Positions 44,199 through 54,428 of a stretch of DNA of 64,000 bases are shown one piece after another (within the stretch, counting starts at the first letter, position 1; the number at the start of each line of letters is the position of its first letter). The notes under the pieces are model-generated. The model had not been told where the DNA came from, did not search any database, and saw nothing but the letters and a program-made list of their open reading frames with translations. The translations under genes were made by a program, and so were the position numbers. The DNA comes from Symsagittifera roscoffensis (Eukaryota > Xenacoelomorpha > Acoela > Convolutidae), in NCBI RefSeq assembly GCF_963678635.1, contig NC_087065.1:32186373-32250372 (forward strand), written 5' to 3'.

Positions 44199-45543
44199 AG
44201 GAACCTTCAGTCGAAATTCGAAGAGCTAGATACAGCAACCTAATGCCAGCGATCTAATCTCGTTAAAAAAGCTAAAGACCAAAACCTTATACGATCCAGA
44301 AAAGCCATTAGAACATTCATCACTAGACCGAGCAGATCCTATAGCCGAAATCACGAATCAGACCGAACAGAAAGTAGAAATGGCTGAGATTCCGCTGATT
44401 GATCTTGATTCAGGCGACAATAGTACAGACCCACATATAACCCCGCAGCTAATCTTCCTGGACAGTAATGAAGAAGCTGAGAAAATAAACCAAGAAGTAC
44501 CGATTTCTCCGGAAAATCTTAGAATGGAACCAACTGAAAAGTGTGCCGAGCCGGTTATCATGGCAGAAACAGAGTAAAAGCAATTAGACTCTGCCCCTAC
44601 CAACACAAAACTGTGGTCGGATGCGATGATGAAAGGTGGTGTCAAGGTTGTTAAATCTACCACGCCAATTGGGTGGCTCTCCATTTCGATGGAGGTTGCT
44701 TCTATCGTTGTGTAAGCTGAGGAAGTGTGAATTCGATTAGGTGTTGGTTCGTCTAGATTCTCGTCTGATATTTCGACAGTAATGAAGAAGCTGAGAAAAT
44801 AAACCAAGAAGTACCGATATCTCCGGAAATTCTTAGAATGGAACCAACTGAAAAGAGTGGCGAGCCGGTTATCATAGCAGAAACGGAGAAACAGCAACTA
44901 GACTCTGCCCCTACCAAGACAAAAGCAAAATTGTCCTGCACAGCTAAGAGAAAAGCTTCATCACCGGTGAACTCACCGCCCTCCAAGAAACTTCCCGATA
45001 TTTATGCACGACATAACACTAGACCCATGCGAGCTAGACAGCCCCCAACGATGCTGGGTGAGAGAGTGTTACCAGCGTAGTAGACATATCAGACGAAAAT
45101 CTAGACGAACCAACACCTAATCGAATTCATACTCCCTCAGCTTACCCAACGATAGAAGCAACCTCTATCGAAATGGAGAGCCGCCAAATTGACGTGGTAG
45201 ATTTAACAACCTTGACACCACCCTCATCATCGCATCCGACCACAGTTTATTTATTGGAAGAAAGTTTGAGCATCCGAGCGGTACCAAGTCCTCCGTAATA
45301 TCCAAACAGAGTACACCACGCAAGAAGGTTAAATTCAGTCCTGAGGTTCATACTACCCAATTCCACCCATCGGGCCTACCCTCCGAAGCAACTGAACCAA
45401 CATCTTCACCAATCGTACTCGATCCGGACTGGCTAAACACCCCTTCTATCACTTCGGCGATAGAACTCTTAGGACGGCCAATGACGCTTGATGAACTAAG
45501 GATATGGACGATCAATAGAGCCGCAAATCGGGATGCAGTTTAG
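44199..45543 (+). pseudogene. Gypsy 3' region, acidic ORF with direct-inverted-direct block
   Basis: From ggaaccttcagtcg (matching 42600) the frame reads RNLQSKFEELDTAT. The acidic SNEEAEKINQEVPISPENLR and MEPTEKCAEPVIMAETE (44467-44577) follow. Bases 44616-44768 are an inverted copy of 45085-45250. Bases 44768-44925 repeat 44460-44620 in direct orientation (SGEPVIIAETEKQQLDSAPT), after which KRKASSPVNSPPSKKLPD and ENLDEPTPNRIHTPSAYPTI follow. The last part (WLNTPSITSAIELLGRP, ELRIWTINRAANRDAV) ends at TAG 45541. No known domain is recognised. It could be the C-terminal extension of integrase or a third ORF. Confidence 0.65.
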
Positions 45544-45964
45544 ATGTATTGAAAATGAGTAACCTTGTCATTAAAACTCAAACTTTCAGAAATCTCTAAT
45601 TCAACAACTCTTTAAACTTAGTATTTTTTTGCTGATACAACCTTGCTTAACATTATAACGCGTTTAGAGTTGAAAAGTTACCCTAGTGCTGGCCTAATAC
45701 GCTACGATTGGATTATTTCTGAACCACTTGAAATTTTAACTTGAGTCATTTAACAAAACTATTATTTACTGCTAAATCTTTATCTCAACCATTGGGTGCT
45801 ACCGCGGGATAAACATACGATCAATCCATTGTGGTGCTATCTTCTCGCCCATCGGGCCCTATTGTGGGGCTTTTCCCGACCAGCATACCCGCTTATTCAT
45901 CTCTGTGTCTGACCATCCTTTTTGTTGGCGAAAGTATATGTTATGGTTAAATTTTCGCGGGGAA

Positions 45965-46303
45965 TGTCAAATGTGATATTTTATGTTGACTCTATAACCT
46001 CTGAGTTATATTTAGTTATGAACTTTTACCATGCTAATTTAAAAATACCTGCCAAAAACGCAACGGTTTTTGGCAAACTTAGAGTTTGTTCATTGTCAAT
46101 TTTTGATATTCAATTAATCCTGTGAAACGAATTCAACCTTTTTATCATCTCTTAACTTAGCTGAGTTACCTTAGTCTTTTATTTATTCTTAGATAAAAGC
46201 CTACAACTAAATTTTTGGAATCTTAAAAGCCCCGTCTTAAACTAGTCTTTTTTTAAGTTTAGTCAATTCTAAACAACAGACATTTTATCCTAATTTTACA
46301 ACA
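45965..46303 (+). repeat. 3' LTR
   Basis: Begins TGTCAAATGTGATATTTTA and ends TTTTACAACA. It is preceded by a short purine tract gcggggaa (45957-45964), a candidate polypurine primer for plus-strand synthesis. Confidence 0.9.
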
Positions 46304-46308
46304 TCATG
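46304..46308. other. Target-site duplication, right (tcatg)
   Basis: Partner of 37419-37423. A 5-bp duplication is usual for Ty3/gypsy integrases. Confidence 0.85.
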
Positions 46309-47044
46309 TGAGTTTATGTAAATTTCGACACGTGTGCAAAATTACTCTCGTGAACTTTTGCAAGTTGCGAAGTTTGAGCTGATATCTTCGACAAGCATGC
46401 CAAGTTTTTTGGGCAAGTATGTCAAACTTTTTTACGGAATGTGAAAACTGTTTTGATTTTTTTCAACAAAAACGCGAAATGATTTCAAAATTTCTTGCAA
46501 AACCATAAAACCGTTTCATATTTTTCACAAAAATTTTCACCGAAAAAATTTATGGTTTTTTCTGGTAAGACGCATGTTTTTTTATGATTTCTCTCAAATT
46601 TAAGCTAAAACGTTGCTTCTTTTTATAATGAAAACACAAAAATGCAAAATTTTATTGTTTTAAAAATAACTACTTATTGCTAAGAACACTTCTATTTTGA
46701 TGACTTGGACCTTTATCCCTTAAATTAATACACTGCTAGTCTGCTGTTTTTGTTCAGGAGACATGCAAAAACTAGTTTTCTAAAGAATTGAATTTTGTAC
46801 AAAAATTCCAAAAAATTTTGATTCTTAGAAAATGCGAAATGAAGGATCAGTTTTTTGACAAAGTGCCAAACGTGTTTCACTTTTTGCAAAAAAATGCAAA
46901 ACGTATTTCAATTTTTTCAACAAGATGCTAAAAGTTTAACAATTTTTTTCTACAAATATGCTAAAAACGTTTCCATTTTCTTTAACAAAATGCAAAAAGT
47001 CTTTCATTTTTTTTACAAAATTTGAAAGGTGTTTCAGTTTTTTA
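46304..47044. repeat. 1.27 kb tandem repeat, unit 2, right part
   Basis: Continuation of the split unit 2 after the gypsy element and its target-site duplication. It matches 36153-36883 (for example gtaaatttcgacacgtgtgc). Without the insertion the unit would be about 1.28 kb. Confidence 0.75.
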
Positions 47045-47410
47045 GGCAAGATGCAAAAGCCATCAGAACTGTTTACTTTTGTTTTCTCCAACAAATTTCA
47101 AAATTAATTTAACTTTAAAAATGTTTGGAAACAATGTACGCTAATTTAAATTTGTTTTTTTTTGTTCAGTGAATTAGTATGTTTTAGCTTGATTTTTCAT
47201 CTACTCTCACAGCTAAAAAAAAGACTGAAGAAAGTAATTATCTACAAAGAACGGATTGAATATCAAACAACCAACATTTACAGAAAAAAAAATAATCAAA
47301 GAGCTGTCAAGCAGCAGAGGAGTTCTGGAGGGTCTCCAGAGAACGCAGAGCTGAACGACGTTCCATCATTGGTGGTTTTTATGAAGCTGGATGCGTCATT
47401 TATTCTGAGA
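47045..47410. repeat. 1.27 kb tandem repeat, partial unit 3
   Basis: Starts ggcaagatgcaaaagccatc and matches the first ~370 bases of units 1 and 2, including the conserved KERIEYQT...NNQRAVKQQRSSGGS frame. Homology fades after gatgcgtcattt (about 47400). Confidence 0.7.
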
Positions 47411-49319
47411 TGCCTTCATCTTCACATGTTGCAAGGATTTTTTGGCTGATCTCGCTTCCTCCCAAGGAAAAAGAAAATCGTTAACTGGTTGATTCACAAA
47501 CCTAGAGTCAGGAATATTGTGTAAATCCTTCCCACATGCTCCTAGTTAACCTGCATCAATTGCTTTTCATTCTCTGTGATGGGTACATGCATCATATAAT
47601 GTTCGTTGAAATACCTTCGCATCAGTTTCACCATGTGCCAGACTTGTATTGCGATGTCCATTTGGGCAAGAATGTTCCAGAGATGGTTTCTAGCACTGAT
47701 AATTGTACTTGATCAGGCGGAAAATCTACAGAACAAATAAGTTTGCAGTTTTTTTATACTGAGAGAGTTTTTTTTTGAGTAACAAAATCGGCAAGCGATA
47801 GAAAAAAAAACAAGAATTATGACTGATTTAGAGATGAGACAGAAGGTAAATGACGACAGCTAAGTTAAATTAATGAAAAACTTTAGTTGAGAATAGGGGT
47901 TACCTTCAACTCGAATACGAGGGTTTAGCCACTCAGGAGTGGTTTTCCGTATTTGGTTTGCAGTCGTGTCTAATCAGATTTCAGCTTCGTTTAATCGAAT
48001 TTTTGCACATTTTCATTTTCAATCACAAAAAAATTTTTTAATTAGGTTATGGTGGGGTATCCAAAAATAGGATCATTCATGGACATAAATTTTCAGCGAA
48101 AAAAAAACAAAAACAATTGCAAAAATAAATGACCATAACTTGTTTGCTATAAAAAAAACGATATTGCCGACAAAAAGTTTGAAATTACAAAGTTACTTAA
48201 AGTAGCATCTCTGTAACTTTAATCCTTGACTCATTTGATTTTACTGTATATATTCAAAGAGATCATTTTAGTTTTTTTGGTGTAGCTTTGAGAGAAAAGC
48301 TATAAACTGATAAATTTTTCAAACAGATCTCTGTAAATCTTATACCAAGTCTACTCATATAAAGTTTGAAACTTTGAAAATCTTTTAAGAAAGAAAAGAA
48401 CAAAGAACTTTGCTGACGTGTTTTGAGAAAGTGGGTACCGGGTAAGAAATTAAAAGAGTCTTGGACAAAATATTAAATGGTTTTTGATTAGTTTCAACCT
48501 TCCCAGATTTAATAAAAATTCTTTCGTGTTCAGTTGTAGTTCAACAGAAAGTTGAAAGCTTTCATATTCAATACTTGGTTCAAAACTCAACTTTTTGAGC
48601 AAATTCCCTAATTAGATTTTTGCTTAGTCGGAGAACTTTGTTTTCGACAATGTAAACGATAAAAAACTGTAAAAAAACTAGTATTCGTCAATTGAAGCAT
48701 TGGATTTTTTTCTTTTTTGCTGTTGAGTGTCGCAAGAAAAATCAGTTGTTTTTAATAGCCAATTTTCAAATATTGATAAAATTCAAACATAATTTTTTTT
48801 AATTGGTCAATTCTGATTGGTTGATTTCGAAATTGTTTGTTTAAGTTTTTTTGAGCGACAGCAAATAAAAAAAATTCAGACTTTCAATCACACCAAAATT
48901 AATAGTTCTATTTTTTGTATAATCACTTAGAAAGACAAATCATTTTCGCTCCCAAAAATCCAAAGCAAGAATACATCACTGAAGAATAGTTTGGAACATC
49001 TCAAATCAAATCTCCTAGTTTGATTTGTACCAAGTATTAAATTCCTGATATTGAGACTTATTCCTGATATTGAGACTGAAATACCTGATATTGATGCCGT
49101 CACTGAATAGAAAGGAACGAATGCAGTGTGAGAACTGTGGAAACTAGTACATTTGCCAAAATGCAGTTTACTTTGCCAGAACGCAGTTAATACTTTGTTC
49201 GAGAAAACGCTTTTAATGTCTACTAAAGCTGACATGATAGCCATTGAAAATAAATCAGTAAAATTTGATATCGTGGAGCAGGGCAATCACGAATTTCAGA
49301 AGTGAAAAAGGAGATTCAA
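47411..49319. other. Spacer without a firm gene
   Basis: Between the 1.27 kb repeats and PolB relic 3. On the minus strand, about 47560-47690 reads WHMVKLMRRYFNEHYMMHVP and looks coding-like, but it is short and I recognise no family. The rest (47750-48900) is AT-rich. Near 49128 the plus strand reads MQCENCGN, then a stop and YIC, a possible ruined zinc finger at the start of the following PolB. Confidence 0.35.
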
Positions 49320-52300
49320 CATGATAACAAACGTAACTGGTTTTGTCGAGTACCAGAAAAACATTCCATGCCGAGACTCTCTTCTACTCGAACATTTTCT
49401 ACGACATAGACAAGAGCCCTGTCTTTTGTCTAACAATGACAGGCAACTATACAAAAATCCATCTGTGTCGTTTCCGTGCGCTAACAATGCACCTACATGG
49501 TCTTAAGAACCTCGATGCTCATACATCTCAGCTGCTTACAGAGTTTATATAAAAATCCGAAGAAATTTCGCTGAAAGGTCATTGACGATTTACCTCTTGT
49601 TGAGAGAATAAATGAACGCAGCATATTCATATATGATTTTGACATTCAAGAAGGAGATCATGCTGGAGGGTTGGCCAAGCCAATTATTGGAAAATTTGCT
49701 AAAACAGTGAATTTGTTAAAGTTGAACACATATAACATTCACACGATTGATTTTGATTATTTTTTCGATATCCCAGGTGTGAATGTGTTTTTAAATGGTC
49801 AGAAATCAACAAACGTCTAATCAGATTTAAAACCAAAAACCACATCTTTATCCCATGTTTACATTTACGTTATGGAAACAATAATCGAGAAACTAGTGAG
49901 GATCAGAAATTGTTTAGTAATATGGCAATTTTTGACTTGAAAACAAATTGTGTTCACACAGAAGAATTGAAACCAACCAAAACCAGTACTCGGATTGAAA
50001 AACAAGTCCCAATTTTTGTCTCGACATCTTCAATTTTGCAAGATCATACATTTTTATTGTGTGACAGAAAAGAAAATTCCTAAAAATTGCTTTTTTTCCA
50101 ACATAAAACTTCTGGTTGCAAAATGCAATCTACAAATGAGAACCAAATTTCAAGACATCGCAAAACCTTGTTAATGGCCGAATCAAAAACATCTTTGGTA
50201 GTTTTAAAACAAAGATTTTTTTAAAGAATATAAAACTGGGATTTTGAAATCGGGTGGTTTGAATATGGAGAAGAGGATGACACAACTCTCGTGAATTAAA
50301 ACGAAATCAGCTGGTCGACTTAAAATGGCATTCAGACTGCTATGTTTATACTTTACCGGTGTTCGGATTCAAAAGCGGCAGTTACGATCTGGAGCTTATT
50401 AAATCTTATTTCATGCCATAAAAATTTGTGATAAAGAATTTGAACCGAAAGTGATTATAATCAAACTAATTTATCTTCTTCAAGTTCGGGGATATTCAGT
50501 TTTTTAAGATAATGAAGTTTCTATGAGAGGAGACCTTGAATTCATTTCTAAAAGCTCATTAGAGTAGTGGAACCAAAGGATTTTTCCTTACTAGTGGTTC
50601 GACAGTTCAGACAAGCTTAACAGTATAGAACTACCTCCATAAGATTCATTTTTCATTCAGCAAATTTAAAATAAACAACTCTCTCGAGAAAAAATCCAAT
50701 GATTACCAAAACTGGTTGATGGAGAACTTCGTCAACGAAGTGCGCTGAAAAAGCTACGCATTCAATTGGTTCCAACACAGGTTTCGAATGTTTTTCTTTT
50801 TTGAAAAGCATTTGGGAATAACGCAATAGACTACTTTCAAAGACTGCTGAAGATGGTATGACAAAAAATATATAGTAGCTACTCTTGAAGCTACTTAGAA
50901 GTGAAAGAGTTTTACCATGACAAGGGAATTGACATGCTAAAACTGGGATGCACGCTTCAAACTGTGCAAATGTCTGCTTACACAAATTGAAAATCATAAA
51001 CTCTACCCTTTCTTTGAAGATGATAAGGATTCCTGTCAGAGAAATAGAGAAGATATGACTGGTGTCAATAATTTAAAATGGCGCTTGCTATTTGTATCCA
51101 TTCTCAATGTGCCAAAAGATGCCTAAAATACTTTACACGAGATGGAATTATGACCCTGAAACTGATCGGCTTAAAGCTAAAAATAACAGAACAAGAAATT
51201 TCGAGAACTTGGTTAAGTCATTATATCAAGAATTGAGACCAGAATGTAAATGAAGAGTCTTTACACAACCGAAAGGCAGAAGAAAAATGACATTTTTCAC
51301 GTTGATGGCCACTGCGATTTCTTTAAAACAGTTTTTGAAGCTAGGTATCACTTCTGCTCCTGCCAAGAAATTCGTCCATATTTGCCAGAGCAAGATATTG
51401 AAAAGAGAACTAAGAAGCGAGAAATGGATGAGTTGAGACGAGAGTATAAGAAACAAAAAGTTTACAAAACTCAGGAAATGGGGAGAGTGAGTAGTGAGAG
51501 CAACTTAAAACAGTTTTTTTGTCAGGAATCATGTCATAACAAAATTTTTCACGAAAAATATATTTCTACTGATTCTTTGTTTAAAAAAATTAAGAACAGA
51601 TTTTTTTTGGCTATATCCAATGTCTGCCGAAACGATATCGGAGAATATATGAAAAGAAACGCCGAAGAGATGATTTGCTGAAAAACCCACAACGATTGTT
51701 CACTTCTTTTTTCGAATTAGAAATTGACATAAACATCACTCCCCTTCTTGATATCTATCTAAGTCCTGTACTTCAAGGTACAAAAGTTTATCAATTTGAT
51801 CAGTGCATGCCTGAGAAGTGTTTCGAAAACTTTTTTGAATCTATTGTTGATGCTCGGCGAGAAGGAGACTACAGTCCCTACTCTGCTGTTGTAGCTGAAA
51901 CCATGAAGCTTCTCGGTAACAGCTCGTACAGTTGCCAAATTATGGACTAATCCATACAAACGATAACCAAAAGTCTAATCAAGGAACAGACACACAACGC
52001 ACCATAACTGAGATACTTTTGAGCGATAGCATGTTGTGAAATGAGACTTACAAGAAGTAGCCCTAATGAGGTCAAAAATTGAGCATAGAGAACCAATAAT
52101 TGCAGTCTTCTTTTTCTTCAATGCCAAACCTAAATTGTTGGAGTTAAACTACATTTTCTTCCACAAGTAATGTGATGAGAATAAATTTGACATGATACGG
52201 ACCCTTTGTATCTAGCAATAGCAGAATATAACTTGGACAATTGTAAATTATCGAGAAAAAGCTAAGTGGACACAAATTGACTTCAGATAAGACTTAATAG

Positions 52301-52690
52301 CTAACTCAAAGAAGAAAAATTTTCCACGTACATGCTGCGCTGTTCATAAAAAGCATACGAGAACCCGGATTACTCAAATTAGATTTTTGCTGCAGTAAAA
52401 GTTTGTGCCTGTGCACTAAAACATTTTGCTGCTATGATAGTGAGACTGAAAAAATCAAATTTGATCGCAAAGGACATAACAAAAGAAGGCTATAATATAA
52501 TGGAGATTGGCCAATGTCTAATTACAGGCAAAATTTTGATGAGGCTGCAAACTTGAAGTTGAGGAAATGTGAAATCAAAACGTCCAAGCATCTAGTCGGA
52601 ACATTCGGACAACTTTAAAAAAGGACTGTTTTTGTTACCCGAAAAGAAAATTATTTAATGATGGAATACAATCTAAGCTACATAATAAGC
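49320..52690 (+). pseudogene. PolB (same lineage as 1-732), near full-length relic
   Basis: Pieces in order: LPLVERINERSIFIYDFDIQ (49588); NMAIFDLKTNCVHTEELKPT (49918), the Exo I segment, where the usual D-x-E is D-L-K so the proofreading Glu is lost; TLPVFGFKSGSYDLELIKSY (50353), Exo II; NWDARFKLCKCLLTQ (50940); PKILYTRWNYDPETDRLKAK (51123); ENLVKSLYQELRPEC (51203); VFEARYHFCSCQEIRPYLPE (51329); KREMDELRREYKKQK; ITPLLDIYL and PEKCFENFFESIVDARREGD (51811); VAETMKLLGNSSYSCQIMD (51893); EPIIAVFFFFN (52090); NFPRTCCAVHKKH (52320); and a tail near 52600-52690. The palm DTDS motif region (~52195) is degraded. At least ten frame changes are needed. It is the most complete PolB of the three. Confidence 0.8.
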
Positions 52691-53034
52691 TATTGAACGA
52701 GTAAATTTAACGTGTAAACCATAGTAAAAATTCAAACGAAGCAAAAATTCATTTTTTATTTTAACAGTTATTTTTTTTTGAAAATCGATATTTTTTCTTC
52801 GAAGTTTCTTTAGGGTTTCAGCTTAGTTTCAGATACTTTAAATTAAATTCAAATGGATTAGAAGAAATAGAAAAGCCTATTTTAAAACATTGACAAATCT
52901 ATGTCTTATCGGATGTATGCAGAAGATCCTCACGAAGCCAAATTGTGCAAAGGATAGGCGCACAGTTTTGTGTGTGTACGTTCCTGGATTTCTTAGACAA
53001 ACCTTTAAAGATGATTCAACAGGTCAGAGGATTC
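52691..53034. other. Spacer
   Basis: AT-rich sequence after the PolB tail. No gene. Confidence 0.4.
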
Positions 53035-54125
53035 AACTTACAATACGTCCGTGGATTCCGCGTACAAATACCTGTTCAATAAAATTTGTCGGCAGATTTG
53101 TTTTGTTGCGGATTGCGAAACAAGCAAATATAGCTAGTTGTTCTGGATTCCGCAACTGTAAGTAGTTCCACAAACTGTAAGTGGAATCCCAGAAATTTGT
53201 AAGCGGATTCCACAAAATTAAGCGGACTCCGCAAACTTTAATTTGATTCAGAGTTTTGATTATTACTGCACTTGCATATGAATCATTAAATCTAGAGCTG
53301 GAGCTCTTATCTACAGCAATGCGGATTTGAAAGGCAAGGATTTAACCATTATCAGTGGAATCCACGAACAGGTCTCGAAACAATTGTTAACTAAATCGGT
53401 GGATGTCACCTTTTACTACTTTGGAAACACATCACCGAAAAACTTCACAATTTCTAGTCAGTGGGTTGAGAGTGTATGAAAATACAACACACATCATATC
53501 GACAAAATAGGTCAGTATTTGGGGTTGCATCAGTAATTGGGACCGAAGTTCAAATCAAAGTAGACAAGTATTTGGGATCGGTAGGTCAGTTTTAGGGATC
53601 TAAGATCATTAGGTGAGTATTCGAGGTCAAAGTTGAGATCGAAGTTGACAGGATTTGAGATCGAAATTGGTTTTGCTCGGAATTGAGGCCAAACGTTTGG
53701 TATTTCAAAAAGTGGTTGGTCAATGTAGTAATGGAGATTGATTTTTTCTGGTGACCAGTAATCAAAAGAAATATTGTTAAACGCTATACTACAAATATAC
53801 ATATATGTAAACAAAATGCGCCAACAAAAGGCGGATTCCTTTTACAACTTGCAGATTCCACTTGCAAATGGCGGATTCCACCTGCAGTTGCGGAATCCGC
53901 AACACCTCAATTTAACTCTACAAATGTTATATCATTTGTTTGTGGATTCCACAAACTGATCTGGAATCCGCAAAATCGCATTTTTTGAAGTGATTTTTAG
54001 CAGTTCAGTGTTTTAGGTATCTGTTTGTGGAATCCAAAACAGCGAAGAAGATCAGAGAAAAACAGCAAACTTGCGGATTCCGCAGCAAAATTTAATTTTA
54101 GCCTGTTGCGGAATCCGCTTAAATT
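53035..54125. repeat. Palindromic GCGGATTCCGC repeat cluster, copy b
   Basis: Frequent gcggattcc, ggaatccgc, gtggattcc and ggattccgcaa words in both orientations (53040-53245 and 53820-54120). The block 53085-53160 (gttttgttgcggatt...aagcaaat.tagctagttgttctg) is an inverted copy of 10220-10300. A run of short ggatc/gatcg(a/g)gttgg words fills 53530-53700. No gene. Confidence 0.65.
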
Positions 54126-54228
54126 GCACAGATGCACATATGCACTCTATACACTATACTGGTCTCAAAACATGGTAAGATTGGGCGTCAAAATTCTTTC
54201 GAAATTTACCAAGTGACCATCTCAAACC

Positions 54229-54428
54229 NNNNNNNNNNNNNNNNNNNNNNNNNNNNNNNNNNNNNNNNNNNNNNNNNNNNNNNNNNNNNNNNNNNNNNNN
54301 NNNNNNNNNNNNNNNNNNNNNNNNNNNNNNNNNNNNNNNNNNNNNNNNNNNNNNNNNNNNNNNNNNNNNNNNNNNNNNNNNNNNNNNNNNNNNNNNNNNN
54401 NNNNNNNNNNNNNNNNNNNNNNNNNNNN
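54229..54428. other. Assembly gap (200 N)
   Basis: Exactly 200 N, a common placeholder length, so the true distance may differ. It cuts into the 3' part of BEL/Pao element 2. Confidence 0.98.

Larger units (their letters stand above)
37424..46303 (+). mobile_element. Ty3/gypsy LTR retrotransposon, rearranged interior
   Basis: An 8.88 kb element with matching LTRs (37424-37764 and 45965-46303), flanked on both sides by tcatg, a 5-bp target-site duplication. The internal order is PBS, gag, protease, RT, RNase H, integrase, which is the gypsy (Metaviridae) order. After integrase the element becomes a mosaic: an inverted protease/RT piece (42758-43395), a second R-U5-PBS-gag (43400-44198), a return to integrase-3' sequence, and a direct-inverted-direct block (44440-45250). 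Stops, frameshifts and an internal deletion at 40381 make it non-autonomous. The LTRs differ at several positions, so the insertion is not very recent. Confidence 0.9.

Noticed and set aside
1-52690. Bacteriophage or mitochondrial plasmid origin of the PolB sequences
   Set aside because: The surroundings are nuclear (LTR retrotransposons, dynein exon, satellite), and the wording of the genes fits Polinton-type PolB of animal genomes. Contamination is not suggested, although a linear-plasmid-like source cannot be excluded from PolB alone.
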